Assembly (NCBI RefSeq): GCF_029227915.1
Contig: NC_079886.1
Location: 26,142,501-26,206,500, forward strand
Source: Hydractinia symbiolongicarpus
Taxonomy: Eukaryota; Cnidaria; Hydrozoa; Anthoathecata; Hydractiniidae
DNA length: 64,000 nucleotides
Direction of reading: 5' to 3'
In this document: positions 1 through 14,800 of the stretch, in pieces
Layout of the letters: the number at the start of each line of letters is the position of its first letter
Numbering within the stretch: the first letter of the stretch is position 1
Position numbers and translations under genes: made by a program
The notes under the pieces: generated by a model
What the model was told of the DNA's origin: nothing
The model's input: the letters and a program-made list of their open reading frames with translations, nothing else
The model's database searches: none

Positions 1-3000
1 GAAATTACCCAGAGAGTAGACTCATTTTCCGAACGATTCTTTAAATTATTTTTTCACCACTAAAACGCATGAGACTTGTAGTTTTCAAAAACGATTTCAT
101 TCTTGATGAGACGCTGAAAAAAAGGAGTTTAATCGCCGGCAAACGAAAATTCGCGATTTGCCCTAAATCCCGGGCTTGACCCGTATAGTCGAATGTATAC
201 AAAGAAAGTAAACTGGGAGTAAACTCATTTCCCGAATGATTTTTTAAATTAATTTTTTAACACTAAAACGCATAAGACTTGTAGTTTTCAAAAACGATTT
301 CATTCTTGATGAAACGCTGAATAAAAGGAGTTTAATCTCCGGCAAACGAAAATCCGCGATTTTCCGTATATCACGGACTCGGCCCGTACAGTGAAAAGTA
401 TACAAAGAAAGTACCCATGGAGTAGACTCATTTCCCGAACGATTCTTTAAATTATTTTTTCACCACTAAAACGCATGAGACTTGTAGTTTTCAAAAATGA
501 TTTCATTTTTGATGAGACGCTGAATAAAAGGAGTTTAATCGCCGGCAAACGAAAACCCGCGATTTCCCGTATATCCCGGAATCGCCCCGTATAGTCGAAT
601 GTATACAAAGAAAGTAAACTGGGAGTAAACTCATTTCCGGAATGATTTTTTAAATTAATTTTTTACCACTAAAACGCATAAGACTTGTAGTTTACAAAAA
701 CGATTTCATTCTTGATGAGACGCTGAATAAAAGGAGTTTAATCTCCGGGAAACGAAAACCCGAGATTTCCCGTAAATCCCAGACTCGGCCCGTATAGTCA
801 AAAGTATACAAAAAAGTACCCAGGGAGTAAACTCATTTCCCGAACGATTTTCTAAATTATTTTTTCACCAATAAAACGCATGAGACTTTTAGTTTTCAAA
901 AATGTTTTCATTTTTGATGAGACGCTGAATAAAAGAAGTTTAATCGCCGGCAAACGAAAACCCGCGATTTCCCGTAAATCCCGGAATCGGGCCGTATAGT
1001 CAAAGGTATATAAAGAAAGTACCCAGGGAATCAACTCATTTCCTGAACGATTTTCTAAATTATTTTTTCACCAATAAAACGCATGAGACTTGTAGTTTTC
1101 AAAAATATTCTCATTTTTGATGAGACGCTGAATAAAAGAAGTTTAATCGCCGGAAACCAAAACCCGCGATTTCCCGTAAATCCCGGACCCGGCCCGTATA
1201 GTCAAAAGTATACAAAGAAAGTACGCAGGGAGTAAACTGATTTCCCGAACAATTCTTTAAATTATTTTTCACCACTAAAACGCATGAGACTTGTAGTTTT
1301 CAAAAATGATTTCGTTTTTGATGAGACGCTGAATAAAAGAAGTTTAATCGCCCGCAAACAAAAACCCGCGATTTTCCGTAAATCCCGGGTGTGACTCGTA
1401 TAGTCGAATGTATACAAAGAAAGTAAGCTGGGAGTAAACTCATTTCCCGAACGATTTTTTAAATTAATTTTTTACCACTAAAACGCATAAGACTTGTAGT
1501 TTTCAAAAGCGATTTCATTCTTGATGAGACGCTGAATAAAAGGAGTTTAATCGCCGGCAAACGAAAACCCGCGATTTTTCGTATATCACGGACTCGGCCC
1601 GTACAGTGAAAAGTATACAAAGAAATTACCCAGAGAGTAGACTCATTTTCCGAACGATTCTTTAAATTATTTTTTCACCACTAAAACGCATGAGACTTGT
1701 AGTTTTCAAAAACGATTTCATTCTTGATGAGACGCTGAAAAAAAGGAGTTTAATCGCCGGCAAACGAAAATTCGCGATTTGCCCTAAATCCCGGGCTTGA
1801 CCCGTATAGTCGAATGTATACAAAGAAAGTAAACTGGGAGTAAACTCATTTCCCGAATGATTTTTTAAATTAATTTTTTAACACTAAAACGCATAAGACT
1901 TGTAGTTTTCAAAAACGATTTCATTCTTGATGAAACGCTGAATAAAAGGAGTTTAATCTCCGGCAAACGAAAATCCGCGATTTTCCGTATATCACGGACT
2001 CGGCCCGTACAGTGAAAAGTATACAAAGAAAGTACCCATGGAGTAGACTCATTTCCCGAACGATTCTTTAAATTATTTTTTCACCACTAAAACGCATGAG
2101 ACTTGTAGTTTTCAAAAATGATTTCATTTTTGATGAGACGCTGAATAAAAGGAGTTTAATCGCCGGCAAACGAAAACCCGCGATTTCCCGTATATCCCGG
2201 AATCGCCCCGTATAGTCGAATGTATACAAAGAAAGTAAACTGGGAGTAAACTCATTTCCGGAATGATTTTTTAAATTAATTTTTTACCACTAAAACGCAT
2301 AAGACTTGTAGTTTACAAAAACGATTTCATTCTTGATGAGACGCTGAATAAAAGGAGTTTAATCTCCGGGAAACGAAAACCCGAGATTTCCCGTAAATCC
2401 CAGACTCGGCCCGTATAGTCAAAAGTATACAAAGAAAGTACGCAGGGAGTAAACTGATTTCCAGAACGATTCTTTAAATTATTTTTCACCACTAAAACGC
2501 ATGAGACTTGTAGTTTTCAAAAATGATTTCGTTTTTGATGAGACGCTGAATAAAAGAAGTTTAATCGCCGGCAAACAAAAACCCGCGATTTTCCGTAAAT
2601 CCCGGGTTTGACTCGTATAGTCGAATGTATACAAAGAAAGTAAACTGGGAGTAAACTCATTTCCCGAACGATTTTTTAAATTAATTTTTTACGACTAAAA
2701 CGCATAAGACTTGTAGTTTTCAAAAGCGATTTCATTCTTGATGAGACGCTGAATAAAAGGAGTTTAATCGCCGGCAAACGAAAACCCGCGATTTTTCGTA
2801 TATCACGGACTCGGCCCGTACAGTGAAAAGTATACAAAGAAATTACCCAGGGAGTAGACTCATTTCCCGAACGATTCCTTAAATTATTTTTTCACCACTA
2901 AAACGCATGAGACTTGTAGTTTTCAAAACTGATTTCATTTTTGATGAGACGCTGAAAAAAAAGGAGTTTAATCGCCGGCAAACGAAAACCCGCGATTTCC

Positions 3001-5100
3001 CGTATATCCCGGACTCGGCCCGTATAGTCGAATGTATACAAAGAAAGTACCCAGGGGGTAAACTCATTTTCCGAACGATTTTTTAAATTATTTTTTCACC
3101 ACTAAAACGCATGAGACTGGTAGTTTTCAAAAATTTTCTCATTTTTGATGAGACGCTGAATAAAAGAAGTTTAATCGCCGGAAACGAAAACCCGCGATTT
3201 CCCGTAAATCCCGGACCCGGCCCGTATAGTCAAAAGTATACAAAGAAAGTACGCAGGGAGTAAACTGATTTCTCGAACAATTCTTTAAATTATTTTTTAC
3301 CACTAAAACGCATGAGACTTGTAGTTTTCAAAAATGATTTCGTTTTTGATGAGACGCTGAATAAAAGAAGTTTAATCGCCGGCAAACAAAAACCCGCGAT
3401 TTTCCGTAAATCCCGGGTTTGACTCGTATAGTCGAATGTATACAAAGAAAGTAAACTGGGAGTAAACTCAATTCCCGAACGATTTTTTAAATTAATTTTT
3501 TACCACTAAAACGCATAAGACTTGTAGTTTTCAAAAGCGATTTCATTCTTGATGAGACGCTGAATAAAAGGAGTTTAATCGCCGGCAAACGAAAACCCGC
3601 GATTTTTCGTATATCACGGACTCGGCCCGTACAGTGAAAAGTATACAAAGAAATTACCCAGAGAGTAGACTCATTTCCCGAACGATTCTTTAAATAATTT
3701 TTTCACCACTAAAACGCATGAGACTTGTAGTTTTCAAAATCGATTTCATTCTTGATGAGACGCTGAATAAAAGGAGTTTAATCGCCGGCAAACGAAAATT
3801 CGCGATTTGCCCTAAATCCCGGGCTTGACCCGTATAGTCGAATGTATACAAAGAAAGTAAACTGGGAGTAAACTCATTTCCCGAATGATTTTTTAAATTA
3901 ATTTTTTAACACTAAAACGCATAAGACTTGTAGTTTTCAAAAACGATTTCATTCTTGATGCGACGCTGAATAAAAGGAGTTTAATCTCCGACAAACGAAA
4001 ATCCGCGATTTTCCGTATATCACGGACTCAGCCCGTACAGTTAAAAGTATACAAAGAAAGTACCCATGGAGTAGACTCATTTCCCGAACGATTCTTTAAA
4101 TTATTTTTTCACCACTAAAACGCATGAGACTTGTAGTTTTCAAAAATGATTTCATTTTTGATGAGACGCTGAATAAAAGGAGTTTAATCGCCGGCAAACG
4201 AAAACCCGCGATTTCCCGTATATCCCGGAATCGCCCCGTATAGTCGAATGTATACAAAGAAAGTAAACTGGGAGTAAACTCATTTCCGGAATGATTTTTT
4301 AAATTAATTTTTTACCACTAAAACGCATAAGACTTGTAGTTTACAAAAACGATTTCATTCTTGATGAGACGCTGAATAAAAGGAGTTTAATCTCCGGCAA
4401 TCGAAAACCCGTGATTTCCCGTAAATCCCAGACTCGGCCCGTATAGTCAAAAGTATACAAAGAAAGTACGCAGGGAGTAAACTGATTTCCAGAACGATTC
4501 TTTAAATTATTTTTCACCACTAAAACGCATGAGACTTATAGTTTTCAAAAATGATTTCGTTTTTGATGAGACGCTGAATAAAAGAAGTTTAATCGCCGGC
4601 AAACAAAAACCCGCGATTTTCCGTAAATCCCGGGTTTGACTCGTATAGTCGAATGTATACAAAGAAAGTAAACTGGGAGTAAACTCATTTCCCGAACGAT
4701 TTTTTAAATTAATTTTTTACCACTAAAACGCATAAGACTTGTAGTTTTCAAAAGCGATTTCATTCTTGATGAGACGCTGAATAAAAGGAGTTTAATCGCC
4801 GGCAAACGAAAACCCGCGATTTTTCGTATATCACGGACTCGGCCCGTACAGTGAAAAGTATACAAAGAAATTACCCAGGGAGTAGACTCATTTCCCGAAC
4901 GATTCTTTAAATTATTTTTTCACCACTAAAACGCATGAGACTTGTAGTTTTCAAAACTGATTTCATTTGTGATGAGACGCTGAATAAAAGGAGTTTAATC
5001 GCCGGCAAACGAAAACCCGGGATTTCCCTTAAATCTCGGGCTTGACCCGTATAGTCGAATGTATACAAAGAATGTAAACTGGGAGTAAACACATTTCCCG
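1..5100 (+). repeat. HOR domain a: ~1621-bp and ~2028-bp units
   Basis: The marker monomer beginning GAAATTACCCAGAGAGTAGA occurs at 1, 1622 and 3650, so successive units are 1621 bp (8 monomers) and 2028 bp (10 monomers). The first about 810 bp of the first two units look identical by eye. The longer unit contains two extra monomers, including the variant with CGCAGGGAGTAAACTGATTT at about 2437 and 4465. Variants of this domain (AAAAGCGATTTC, GGGTTTGACTCG, ACTGATTTCCAGAACG) reappear at about 11.9-15.4 kb. Boundaries are approximate. Confidence 0.8.
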
Positions 5101-8100
5101 AACGATTTTTTAAATTAATTTTTTACCACTAATACGCATAAGACTTGTAGTTTTCAAAAACGATTTCATTCTTGATGAGACGCTGAATAAAAGGAGTTTA
5201 ATCTCCGGCAAACAAAAACCTGCGATTTCCCGTAAATCCCAGACTCGGCCCGTATAGTTAAAAGTATACAAAGAAAGTACGCAGGGAGTAAACTCATTTC
5301 CCGAACGATTCTTTAAATTATTTTTCACCACTAAAACGCATGAGACTTGTAGTTTTCAAAAATAATTTCGTTTTTGATGAGACGCTGAATAAAAGAAGTT
5401 TAATCGCCGACAAACGAAAACCTGGGAAGCTTGACCCGTATAGTCCCGGGCTTGACCCGTATAGTCGAATGTATACAAAGAAAGTAAACTGGGAGTAAAC
5501 TCATTTCCCGAACGTTTCTTTAAATTATTTTTCCACCACTAAAACGCATGAGACTTGTAGTTATCAAAAATAATTTCGTTTTTGATGAGACGCTGAATAA
5601 AAGAAGTTTAATCGCCGGCAAACGAAAACTTGCGATTTCCCGTAAATCCCGGGCTTGGCCGTATAGTCGAATGTATACAAAGAAAGTAAACTGGGAGTAA
5701 ACTCATTTCCCGAACGATTCTTTAAATTATTTGTCACCACTAAAACGCATGAGACTTGTAGTTTTCAAAAATGATTTCATTTTTGATGAAACGCTGAATA
5801 AAAGGAGTTTAATCGCCGGCAAACGAAAACCCGCGATTTCCCGTAAATCCCGGATCCGTCACGTATGGTCAAAAGTATACAAAGAAAGTACGCAGGGAGT
5901 AAACTCATTTTACGAACGATTTTTAAAATTATTTTTTCACCACTAAAACGCATGAGACTTGTAGTTTTCAAAAGTGATTTCATTTTTGATGAGACGTTGA
6001 ATAAAAGGAGCTTAATCGCCGGCAAACGAAAACGCGGGAAGCTTGACCCGTATAGTCCCGGGCTTGACCCGTATAGTGGAATGTATACAAAGAGAGTAAA
6101 CTGGGAGTAAACTCAATTCCCGAACGATTTTTTAAATTATTTTTTCACCAATAAAACGCATGAGACTTTTAGTTTTCAAAAATGTTTTCATTTTTGATGA
6201 GACGCTGAATAAAAGAAGTTTAATCGCCGGCAAACGAAAACCCGCGATTTCCCGTAAATCCCGGAATCGGGCCGTATAATCAAAAGTATACAAAGAAAGT
6301 ACCCAGGGAGTTAACTCTTTTCCCAAACGATTTTCTAAATTATTTTTTCACCAATAAAACGCATGAGACTTGTAGTTTTCAAAAATGTTTTCATTTTTGA
6401 TGAGACGCTGAATAAAAGAAGTTTAAACGCCGGCAAACGAAAACCCGCGATTTTCCGTAAATCCCAGACACGGCTTGTATAGTCAAAAGTATACAAAAAA
6501 GTACCCAGGGAGTAAACTCATTTCCCGAACGATTTTCTAAATTATTTTTTCACCAATAAAACGCATGAGACTTTTAGTTTTCAAAAATGTTTTCATTTTT
6601 GATGAGACGCTGAATAAAAGAAGTTTAATCGCCGGCAAACGAAAACCCGCGATTTGCCGTAAATCCCGGACCCGACCCGTATAGTCAAAAGTATACAAAG
6701 AAAGTACGCAGGCAGTAAACTGATTTCCCGAACGATTCTTTAAATTATTTTTCACCACTAAAACGCATGAGACTTGTAGTTTTCAAAAATGATTTCGTTT
6801 TTGATGAGACGCTGAATAAAAGAAGTTTAATCGCCGGCAAACAAAAACCCGCGATTTTCCGTAAATCCCAGACTCGGCCCGTATAGTTAAAAGTATACAA
6901 AGAAAGTACGCAGGGAGTAAACTTATTTCCCGAACGATTCTTTAAATTATTTTTCACCACTAAAACGCATGAGACTTGTAGTTTTCAAAAATAATTTCGT
7001 TTTTGATGAGACGCTGAATAAAAGAAGTTTAATCGCCGGCAAACGAAAACCTGGGAAGCTTGACCCGTATAGTCCCGGGCTTGACCCGTATAGTCGAATG
7101 TATACAAAGAAAGTAAACTGGGAGTAAACTCATTTCCCGAACGTTTCTTTAAATTATTTTTCCACCACTAAAACGCATGAGACTTGTAGTTTTCAAAAAT
7201 AATTTCGTTTTTGATGAGACGCTGAATAAAAGAAGTTTAATCGCCGGCAAACGAAAACCCGCGATTTCCCGTAAATCCCGGGCTTGGCCGTATAGTCGAA
7301 TGTATACAAAGAAAGTAAACTGGGAGTAAACTCATTTCCCGAACGATTCTTTAAATTATTTGTCACCACTAAAACGCATGAGACTTGTAGTTTTCAAAAA
7401 TGATTTCATTTTTGATGAAACGCTGAATAAAAGGAGTTTAATCGCCGGCAAACGAAAACCCGCGATTTCCCGTAAATCCCGGATCCGTCATGTATGGTCA
7501 AAAGTATACAAAGAAAGTACGCAGGGAGTAAACTCATTTTACGAACGATTTTTTAAATTATTTTTTCACCACTAAAACGCATGAGACTTGTAGTTTTCAA
7601 AAATGATTTCATTTTTGATGAGACGTTGAATAAAAGGAGTTTAATCGCCGGCAAACGAAAACCCGGGAAGCTTGACCCGTATAGTCCCGGGCTTGACCCG
7701 TATAGTGGAATGTATACAAAGAGAGTAAACTGGGAGTAAACTCAATTCCCGAACGATTTTTCAAATTATTTTTTCACCAATAAAACGCATGAGACTTTTA
7801 GTTTTCAAAAATGTTTTCATTTTTGATGAGACGCTGAATAAAAGAAGTTTAATCGCCGGCAAACGAAAACCCGCGATTTCCCGTAAATCCCGGAATCGGG
7901 CCGTATAGTCAAAGGTTTATAAAGAAAGTACCCAGGGAATAAACTCATTTCCTGAACGATTTTCTAAATTATTTTTTCACCAATAAAACGCATGAGACTT
8001 GTAGTTTTCAAAAATATTCTCATTTTTGATGAGACGCTGAATAAAAGAAGTTTAATCGCAGGCAAACGAAAACCTGCGATTTCCCGTAAATCCCGGACTC

Positions 8101-11100
8101 GGCTCGTATAATCAAAAGTATACAAAGAAAGTACCCAGGGAGTTAACTCATTTCCCGAACGATTTTCTAAATTATTTTTTCACCAATAAAACGCATGAGA
8201 CTTGTAGTTTTCAAAAATGTTTTCATTTTTGATGAGACGCTGAATAAAAGAAGTTTAAACGCCGGCAAACGAAAACCCGCGATTTTCCGTAAATCCCAGA
8301 CACGGCTTGTATAGTCAAAAGTATACAAAAAAGTACCCAGGGAGTAAACTCATTTCCCGAACGATTTTCTAAATTATTTTTTCACCAATAAAACGCATGA
8401 GACTTTTAGTTTTCAAAAATGTTTTCATTTTTGATGAGACGCTGAATAAAAGAAGTTTAATCGCCGGCAAACGAAAACCCGCGATTTCCCGTAAATCCCG
8501 GACCCGACCCGTATAGTCAAAAGTATACAAAGAAAGTACGCAGGCAGTAAACTGATTTCCCGAACGATTCTTTAAATTATTTTTCACCACTAAAACGCAT
8601 GAGACTTGTAGTTTTCAAAAATGATTTCGTTTTTGATGAGACGCTGAATAAAAGAAGTTTAATCGCCGGCAAACAAAAACCCGCGATTTTCCGTAAATCC
8701 CAGACTCGGCCCGTATAGTTAAAAGTATACAAAGAAAGTACGCAGGGAGTAAACTCATTTCCCGAACGATTCTTTAAATTATTTTTCACCACTAAAACGC
8801 ATGAGACTTGTAGTTTTCAAAAATAATTTCGTTTTTGATGAGACGCTGAATAAAAGAAGTTTAATCGCCGGCAAACGAAAACCTGGGAAGCTTGACCCGT
8901 ATAGTCCCGGGCTTGACCCGTATAGTCGAATGTATACAAAGAAAGTAAACTGGGAGTAAACTCATTTCCCGAACGTTTCTTTAAATTATTTTTCCACCAT
9001 AAAACGCATGAGACTTGTAGTTTTCAAAAATAATTTCGTTTTTGATGAGACGCTGAATAAAAGAAGTTTAATCGCCGGCAAACGAAAACCCGCGATTTCC
9101 CGTAAATCCCGGGCTTGGCCGTATAGTCGAATGTATACAAAGAAAGTAAACTGGGAGTAAACTCATTTCCCGAACGATTCTTTAAATTATTTGTCACCAC
9201 TAAAACGCATGAGACTTGTAGTTTTCAAAAATGATTTCATTTTTGATGAAACGCTGAATAAAAGGAGTTTAATCGCCGGCAAACGAAAACCCGCGATTTC
9301 CCGTAAATCCCGGATCCGTCACGTATGGTCAAAAGTATACAAAGAAAGTACGCAGGGAGTAAACTCATTTTACGAACGATTTTTTAAATTATTTTTTCAC
9401 CACTAAAACGCATGAGACTTGTAGTTTTCAAAAATGATTTCATTTTTGATGAGACGTTGAATAAAAGGAGTTTAATCACCGGCAAACGAAAACCCGGGAA
9501 GCTTGACCCGTATAGTCCCGGGCTTGACCCGTATAGTGGAATGTATACAAAGAGAGTAAACTGGGATTAAACTCAATTCCCGAACGATTTTTTAAATTAT
9601 TTTTTCACCAATAAAACGCATGAGACTTTTAGTTTTCAAAAATGTTTTCATTTTTGATGAGACGCTGAATAAAAGAAGTTTAATCGCCGGCAAACGAAAA
9701 CCCGCGATTTTCCGTAAATCACGGAATCGGGCCGTATAGTCAAAGGTATATAAAGAAAGTACCCAGGGAATAAACTCATTTCCTGAACGATTTTCTAAGT
9801 TATTTTTTCACCAATAAAACGCATGAGACTTTTAGTTTTCAAAAATATTCTCATTTTTGATGAGACGCTGAATAAAAGAAGTTTAATCGCCGGCAAACGA
9901 AAACCCGCGATTTCCCGTAAATCCCGGACCCGACCCGTATAGTCAAAAGTATACAAAGAAAGTACGCAGGCAGTAAACTGATTTCCCGAACGATTCTTTA
10001 AATTATTTTTCACCACTAAAACGCATGAGACTTGTAGTTTTCAAAAATGATTTCGTTTTTGATGAGACGCTGAATAAAAGAAGTTTAATCGCCAGCAAAC
10101 AAAAACCCGCGATTTTCCGTAAATCCCAGACTCGGCCCGTATAGTTAAAAGTATACAAAGAAAGTACGCAGGGAGTAAACTCATTTCCCGAACGATTCTT
10201 TAAATTATTTTTCACCACTAAAACGCATGAGACTTGTAGTTTTCAAAAATAATTTCGTTTTTGATGAGACGCTGAATAAAAGAAGTTTAATCGCCGGCAA
10301 ACGAAAACCTGGGAAGCTTGACCCGTATAGTCCCGGGCTTGACCCGTATAGTCGAATGTATACAAAGAAAGTAAACTGGGAGTAAACTCATTTCCCGAAC
10401 GTTTCTTTAAATTATTTTTCCACCACTAAAACGCATGAGACTTGTAGTTTTCAAAAATAATTTCGTTTTTGATGAGACGCTGAATAAAAGAAGTTTAATC
10501 GCCGGCAAACGAAAACCCGCGATTTCCCGTAAATCCCGGGCTTGGCCGTATAGTCGAATGTATACAAAGAAAGTAAACTGGGAGTAAACTCATTTCCCGA
10601 ACGATTCTTTAAATTATTTGTCACCACTAAAACGCATGAGACTTGTAGTTTTCAAAAATGATTTCATTTTTGATGAAACGCTGAATAAAAGGAGTTTAAT
10701 CGCCGGCAAACGAAAACCCGCGATTTCCCGTAAATCCCGGATCCGTCACGTATGGTCAAAAGTATACAAAGAAAGTACGCAGGGAGTAAACTCATTTTAC
10801 GAACGATTTTTTAAATTATTTTTTCACCACTAAAACGCATGAGACTTGTAGTTTTCAAAAATGATTTCATTTTTGATGAAACGCTGAATAAAAGGAGTTT
10901 AATCGCCGGCAAACGAAAACCCGCGATTTCCCGTAAATCCCGGAATCGGGCCGTATAGTCAAAGGTATATAAAGAAAGTACCCAGGGAATAAACTCATTT
11001 CCTGAACGATTTTCTAAATTATTTTTTCACCAATAAAACGCATGAGACTTGTAGTTTTCAAAAATATTCTCATTTTTGATGAGACGCTGAATAAAAGAAG

Positions 11101-11850
11101 TTTAATCGCAGGCAAACGAAAACCTGCGATTTCCCGTAAATCCCGGACTCGGCTCGTATAATCAAAAGTATACAAAGAAAGTACCCAGGGAGTTAACTCA
11201 TTTCCCGAACGATTTTCTAAATTATTTTTTCACCAATAAAACGCATGAGACTTGTAGTTTTCAAAAATGTTTTCATTTTTGATGAGACGCTGATTAAAAG
11301 AAGTTTAAACGCCGGCAAACGAAAACCCGCGATTTTCCGTAAATCCCAGACACGGCTTGTATAGTCAAAAGTATACAAAAAAGTACCCAGGGAGTAAACT
11401 CATTTTCCGAACGATTTTCTAAATTATTTTTTCACCAATAAAACGCATGAGACTTTTAGTTTTCAAAAATGTTTTCATTTTTGATGAGACGCTGAATAAA
11501 AGAAGTTTAATCGCCGGCAAACAAAAACCCGCGATTTCCCGTAAATCCCGGAATCGGGCCGTACAGTCAAAGGTATATAAAGAAAGTACCCAGGGAATAA
11601 ACTCATTTCCTGAACGATTTTCTAAATTATTTTTTCACCAATAAAACGCATGAGACTTGTAGTTTTCAAAAATATTCTCATTTTTGATGAGACGCTGAAT
11701 AAAAGAAGTTTAATCGCCGGCAAACGAAAACCCGCGATTTCCCGTAAATCCCGGACCCGACCCGTATAGTCAAAAGTATACAAAGAAAGTACGCAGGCAG
11801 TAAACTGATTTCCCGAACGATTCTTTAAATTATTTTTCACCACTAAAACG
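5100..11850 (+). repeat. HOR domain b: 7/8/9-monomer units with an internally duplicated monomer
   Basis: A diagnostic monomer carries CTTGACCCGTATAGT twice, separated by CCCGGG and preceded by GGGAAG, which creates a HindIII site (AAGCTT). It replaces the usual CGCGATTTCCCGTAAAT and adds about 5 bp. Copies are seen near 5421, 6034, 7050, 7660, 8881, 9493 and 10307, in pairs about 612 bp apart. Equivalent positions of successive units are 1629, 1831 and about 1427 bp apart, which is 8, 9 and 7 monomers. Many monomers here also have ACCAATAAAACGCATGAGACTTTTAG and AGAAGTTTAATC. Boundaries are approximate. Confidence 0.8.
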
Positions 11851-14800
11851 CATGAGACTTGTAGTTTTCAAAAATGATTTCGTTTTTGATGAGACGTTGA
11901 ATAAAAGAAGTTTAATCGTCGGCAAACAAAAACCCGCGATTTTCCGTAAATCCCGGGTTTGACTCGTATAGTCGAATGTATACAAAGAAAGTAAACTGGG
12001 AGTAAACTCATTTCCCGAACGATTTTTTAAATTAATTTTTTACCACTAAAACGCATAAGACTTGTAGTTTTCAAAAGCGATTTCATTCTTGATGAGACGC
12101 TGAATAAAAGGAGTTTAATCGCCGGCAAACGAAAACCCGCGATTTTTCGTATATCACGGACTCGGCCCGTACAGTGAAAAGTATACAAAGAAATTACCCA
12201 GGGAGTAGACTCATTTCCCGAACGATTCTTTAAATTATTTTTTACCACTAAAACGCATGAGACTTGTAGTTTTCAAAAATGATTTCGTTTTTGATAAGAC
12301 GCTGAATAAAAGAAGTTTAATCGCCGGCAAACAAAAACCCGCGATTTTCCGTAAATCCCGGGTTTGACTCGTATAGTCGAATGTATACAAAGAAAGTAAA
12401 CTGGGAGTAAACTCATTTCCCGAACGATTTTTTAAATTAATTTTTTACCACTAAAACGCATAAGACTTGTAGTTTTCAAAAGCGATTTCATTCTTGATGA
12501 GACGCTGAATAAAAGGAGTTTAATCGCCGGCAAACGAAAACCCGCGATTTTTCATATATCACGGACTCGGCCAGTACAGTGAAAAGTATACAAAGAAATT
12601 ACCCAGGGAGTAGACTCATTTCCCGAACGATTCTTTAAATTATTTTTTCACCACTAAAACGCATGAGACTTGTAGTTTTCAAAATCGATTTCATTCTTGA
12701 TGAGACGCTGAATAAAAGGAGTTTAATCGCCGGCAAACGAAAATTCGCGATTTGCCCTAAATCCCGGGCTTGACCCGTATAGTCGAATGTATACAAAGAA
12801 AGTAAACTGGGAGTAAACTCATTTCCCGAATTATTTTTTAAATTAATTTTTTAACACTAAAACGCATGAGACTTGTAGTTTACAAAAACGATTTCATTCT
12901 TGATGAGACGCTGAATAAAAGAAGTTTAATCGCCGGCAAACGAAAACCCGCGATTTTTCGTATATCACGGACTCGGCCCGTACAGTGAAAAGTATACAAA
13001 GAAATTACCCAGGGAGTAGACTCATTTCCCGAACGATTCTTTAAATTATTTTTTCACCACTAAAACGCATGAGACTTGTAGTTTTCAAAAACGATTTCAT
13101 TCTTGATGAGACGCTGAATAAAAGGAGTTTAATCGCCGGCAAACGAAAATTCGCGATTTGCCCTAAATCCTGGGCTTGACCCGTATAGTCGAATGTATAC
13201 AAAGAAAGTAAACTGGGAGTAAACTCATTTCACGAATGATTTTTTAAATTAATTTTTTAACACTAAAACGCATAAGACTTATAGTTTTCAAAAACGATTT
13301 CATTCTTGATGAGACGCTGAATAAAAGGAGTTTAATCTCCGGCAAACGAAAATCCGCGGTTTTCCGTATATCACGGACTCGGCCCGTACAGTGAAAAGTA
13401 TACAAAGAAAGTACCCATGGAGTAGACTCATTTCCCGAACGATTCTTTAAATTATTTTTTCACCACTAAAACGCATGAGACTTGTAGTTTTCAAGAATGA
13501 TTTCATTTTTGATGAGACGCTGAATAAAAGGAGTTTACTCGCCGGCAAACGAAAACCCGCGATTTCCCGTATATCCCGGAATCGTCCTGTATAGTCGAAT
13601 GTATACAAAGAAAGTAAACTGAGAGTAAACTCATTTCCGGAATGATTTTTTAAATTAATTTTTTACCACTAAAACGCATAAGACTTGTAGTTTACAAAAA
13701 CGATTTCATTCTTGATGAGACGCTGAATAAAAGGAGTTTAATCTCCGGCAAACGAAAACCCGTGATTTCCCGTAAATCCCAGACTCGGCCCGTATAGTCA
13801 AAAGTATACAAAGAAAGTACGCAGGGAGTAAACTGATTTCCAGAACGATTCTTTAAATTATTTTTCACCACTAAAACGCATGAGACTTGTAGTTTTCAAA
13901 AATGATTTCGTTTTTGATGAGACGCTGAATAAAAGAAGTTTAATCGCCGGCAAACAAAAACCCGCGATTTTCCGTAAATCCCGGGTTTGACTCGTATAGT
14001 CGAATGTATACAAAGAAAGTAAACTGGGAGTAAACTCATTTCCCGAACGATTTTTTAAATTAATTTTTTACCACTAAAACGCATAAGACTTGTAGTTTTC
14101 AAAAGCGATTTCATTCTTGATGAGACGCTGAATAAAAGGAGTTTAATCGCCGGCAAACGAAAACCCGCGATTTTTCGTATATCACGGACTCGTCCCGTAC
14201 AGTGAAAAGTATACAAAGAAAGTACCCATGGAGTAGACTTATTTCCCGAACGATTCTTTAAATTATTTTTTCACCACTAAAACGCATGAGACTTGTAGTT
14301 TTCAAAAATGATTTCGTTTTTAATGAGACGCTGAATAAAAGAAGTTTAATCGCCGGCAAACAAAAACCCGCGATTTTCCGTAAATCCCGGGTTTGACTCA
14401 TATAGTCGAATGTATACAAAGAAAGTAAACTGGGAGTAAACTCATTTCCCGAACGATTTTTTAAATTAATTTTTTACCACTAAAACGCATAAGACTTGTA
14501 GTTTTCAAAAGCGATTTCATTCTTGATGAGACGCTGAATAAAAGGAGTTTAATCGCCGGCAAACGAAAACCCGCGATTTTTCGTATATCACGGACTCGGC
14601 CCGTACAGTGAAAAGTATACAAAGAAATTACCCAGGGAGTAGACTCATTTCCCGAACGATTCTTTAAATTATTTTTTCACCACTAAAACGCATGAGACTT
14701 GTAGTTTTCAAAAACGATTTCATTCTTGATGAGACGCTGAATAAAAGGAGTTTAATCGCCGGCAAACGAAAATTCGCGATTTGCCCTAAATCCCCGGCTT

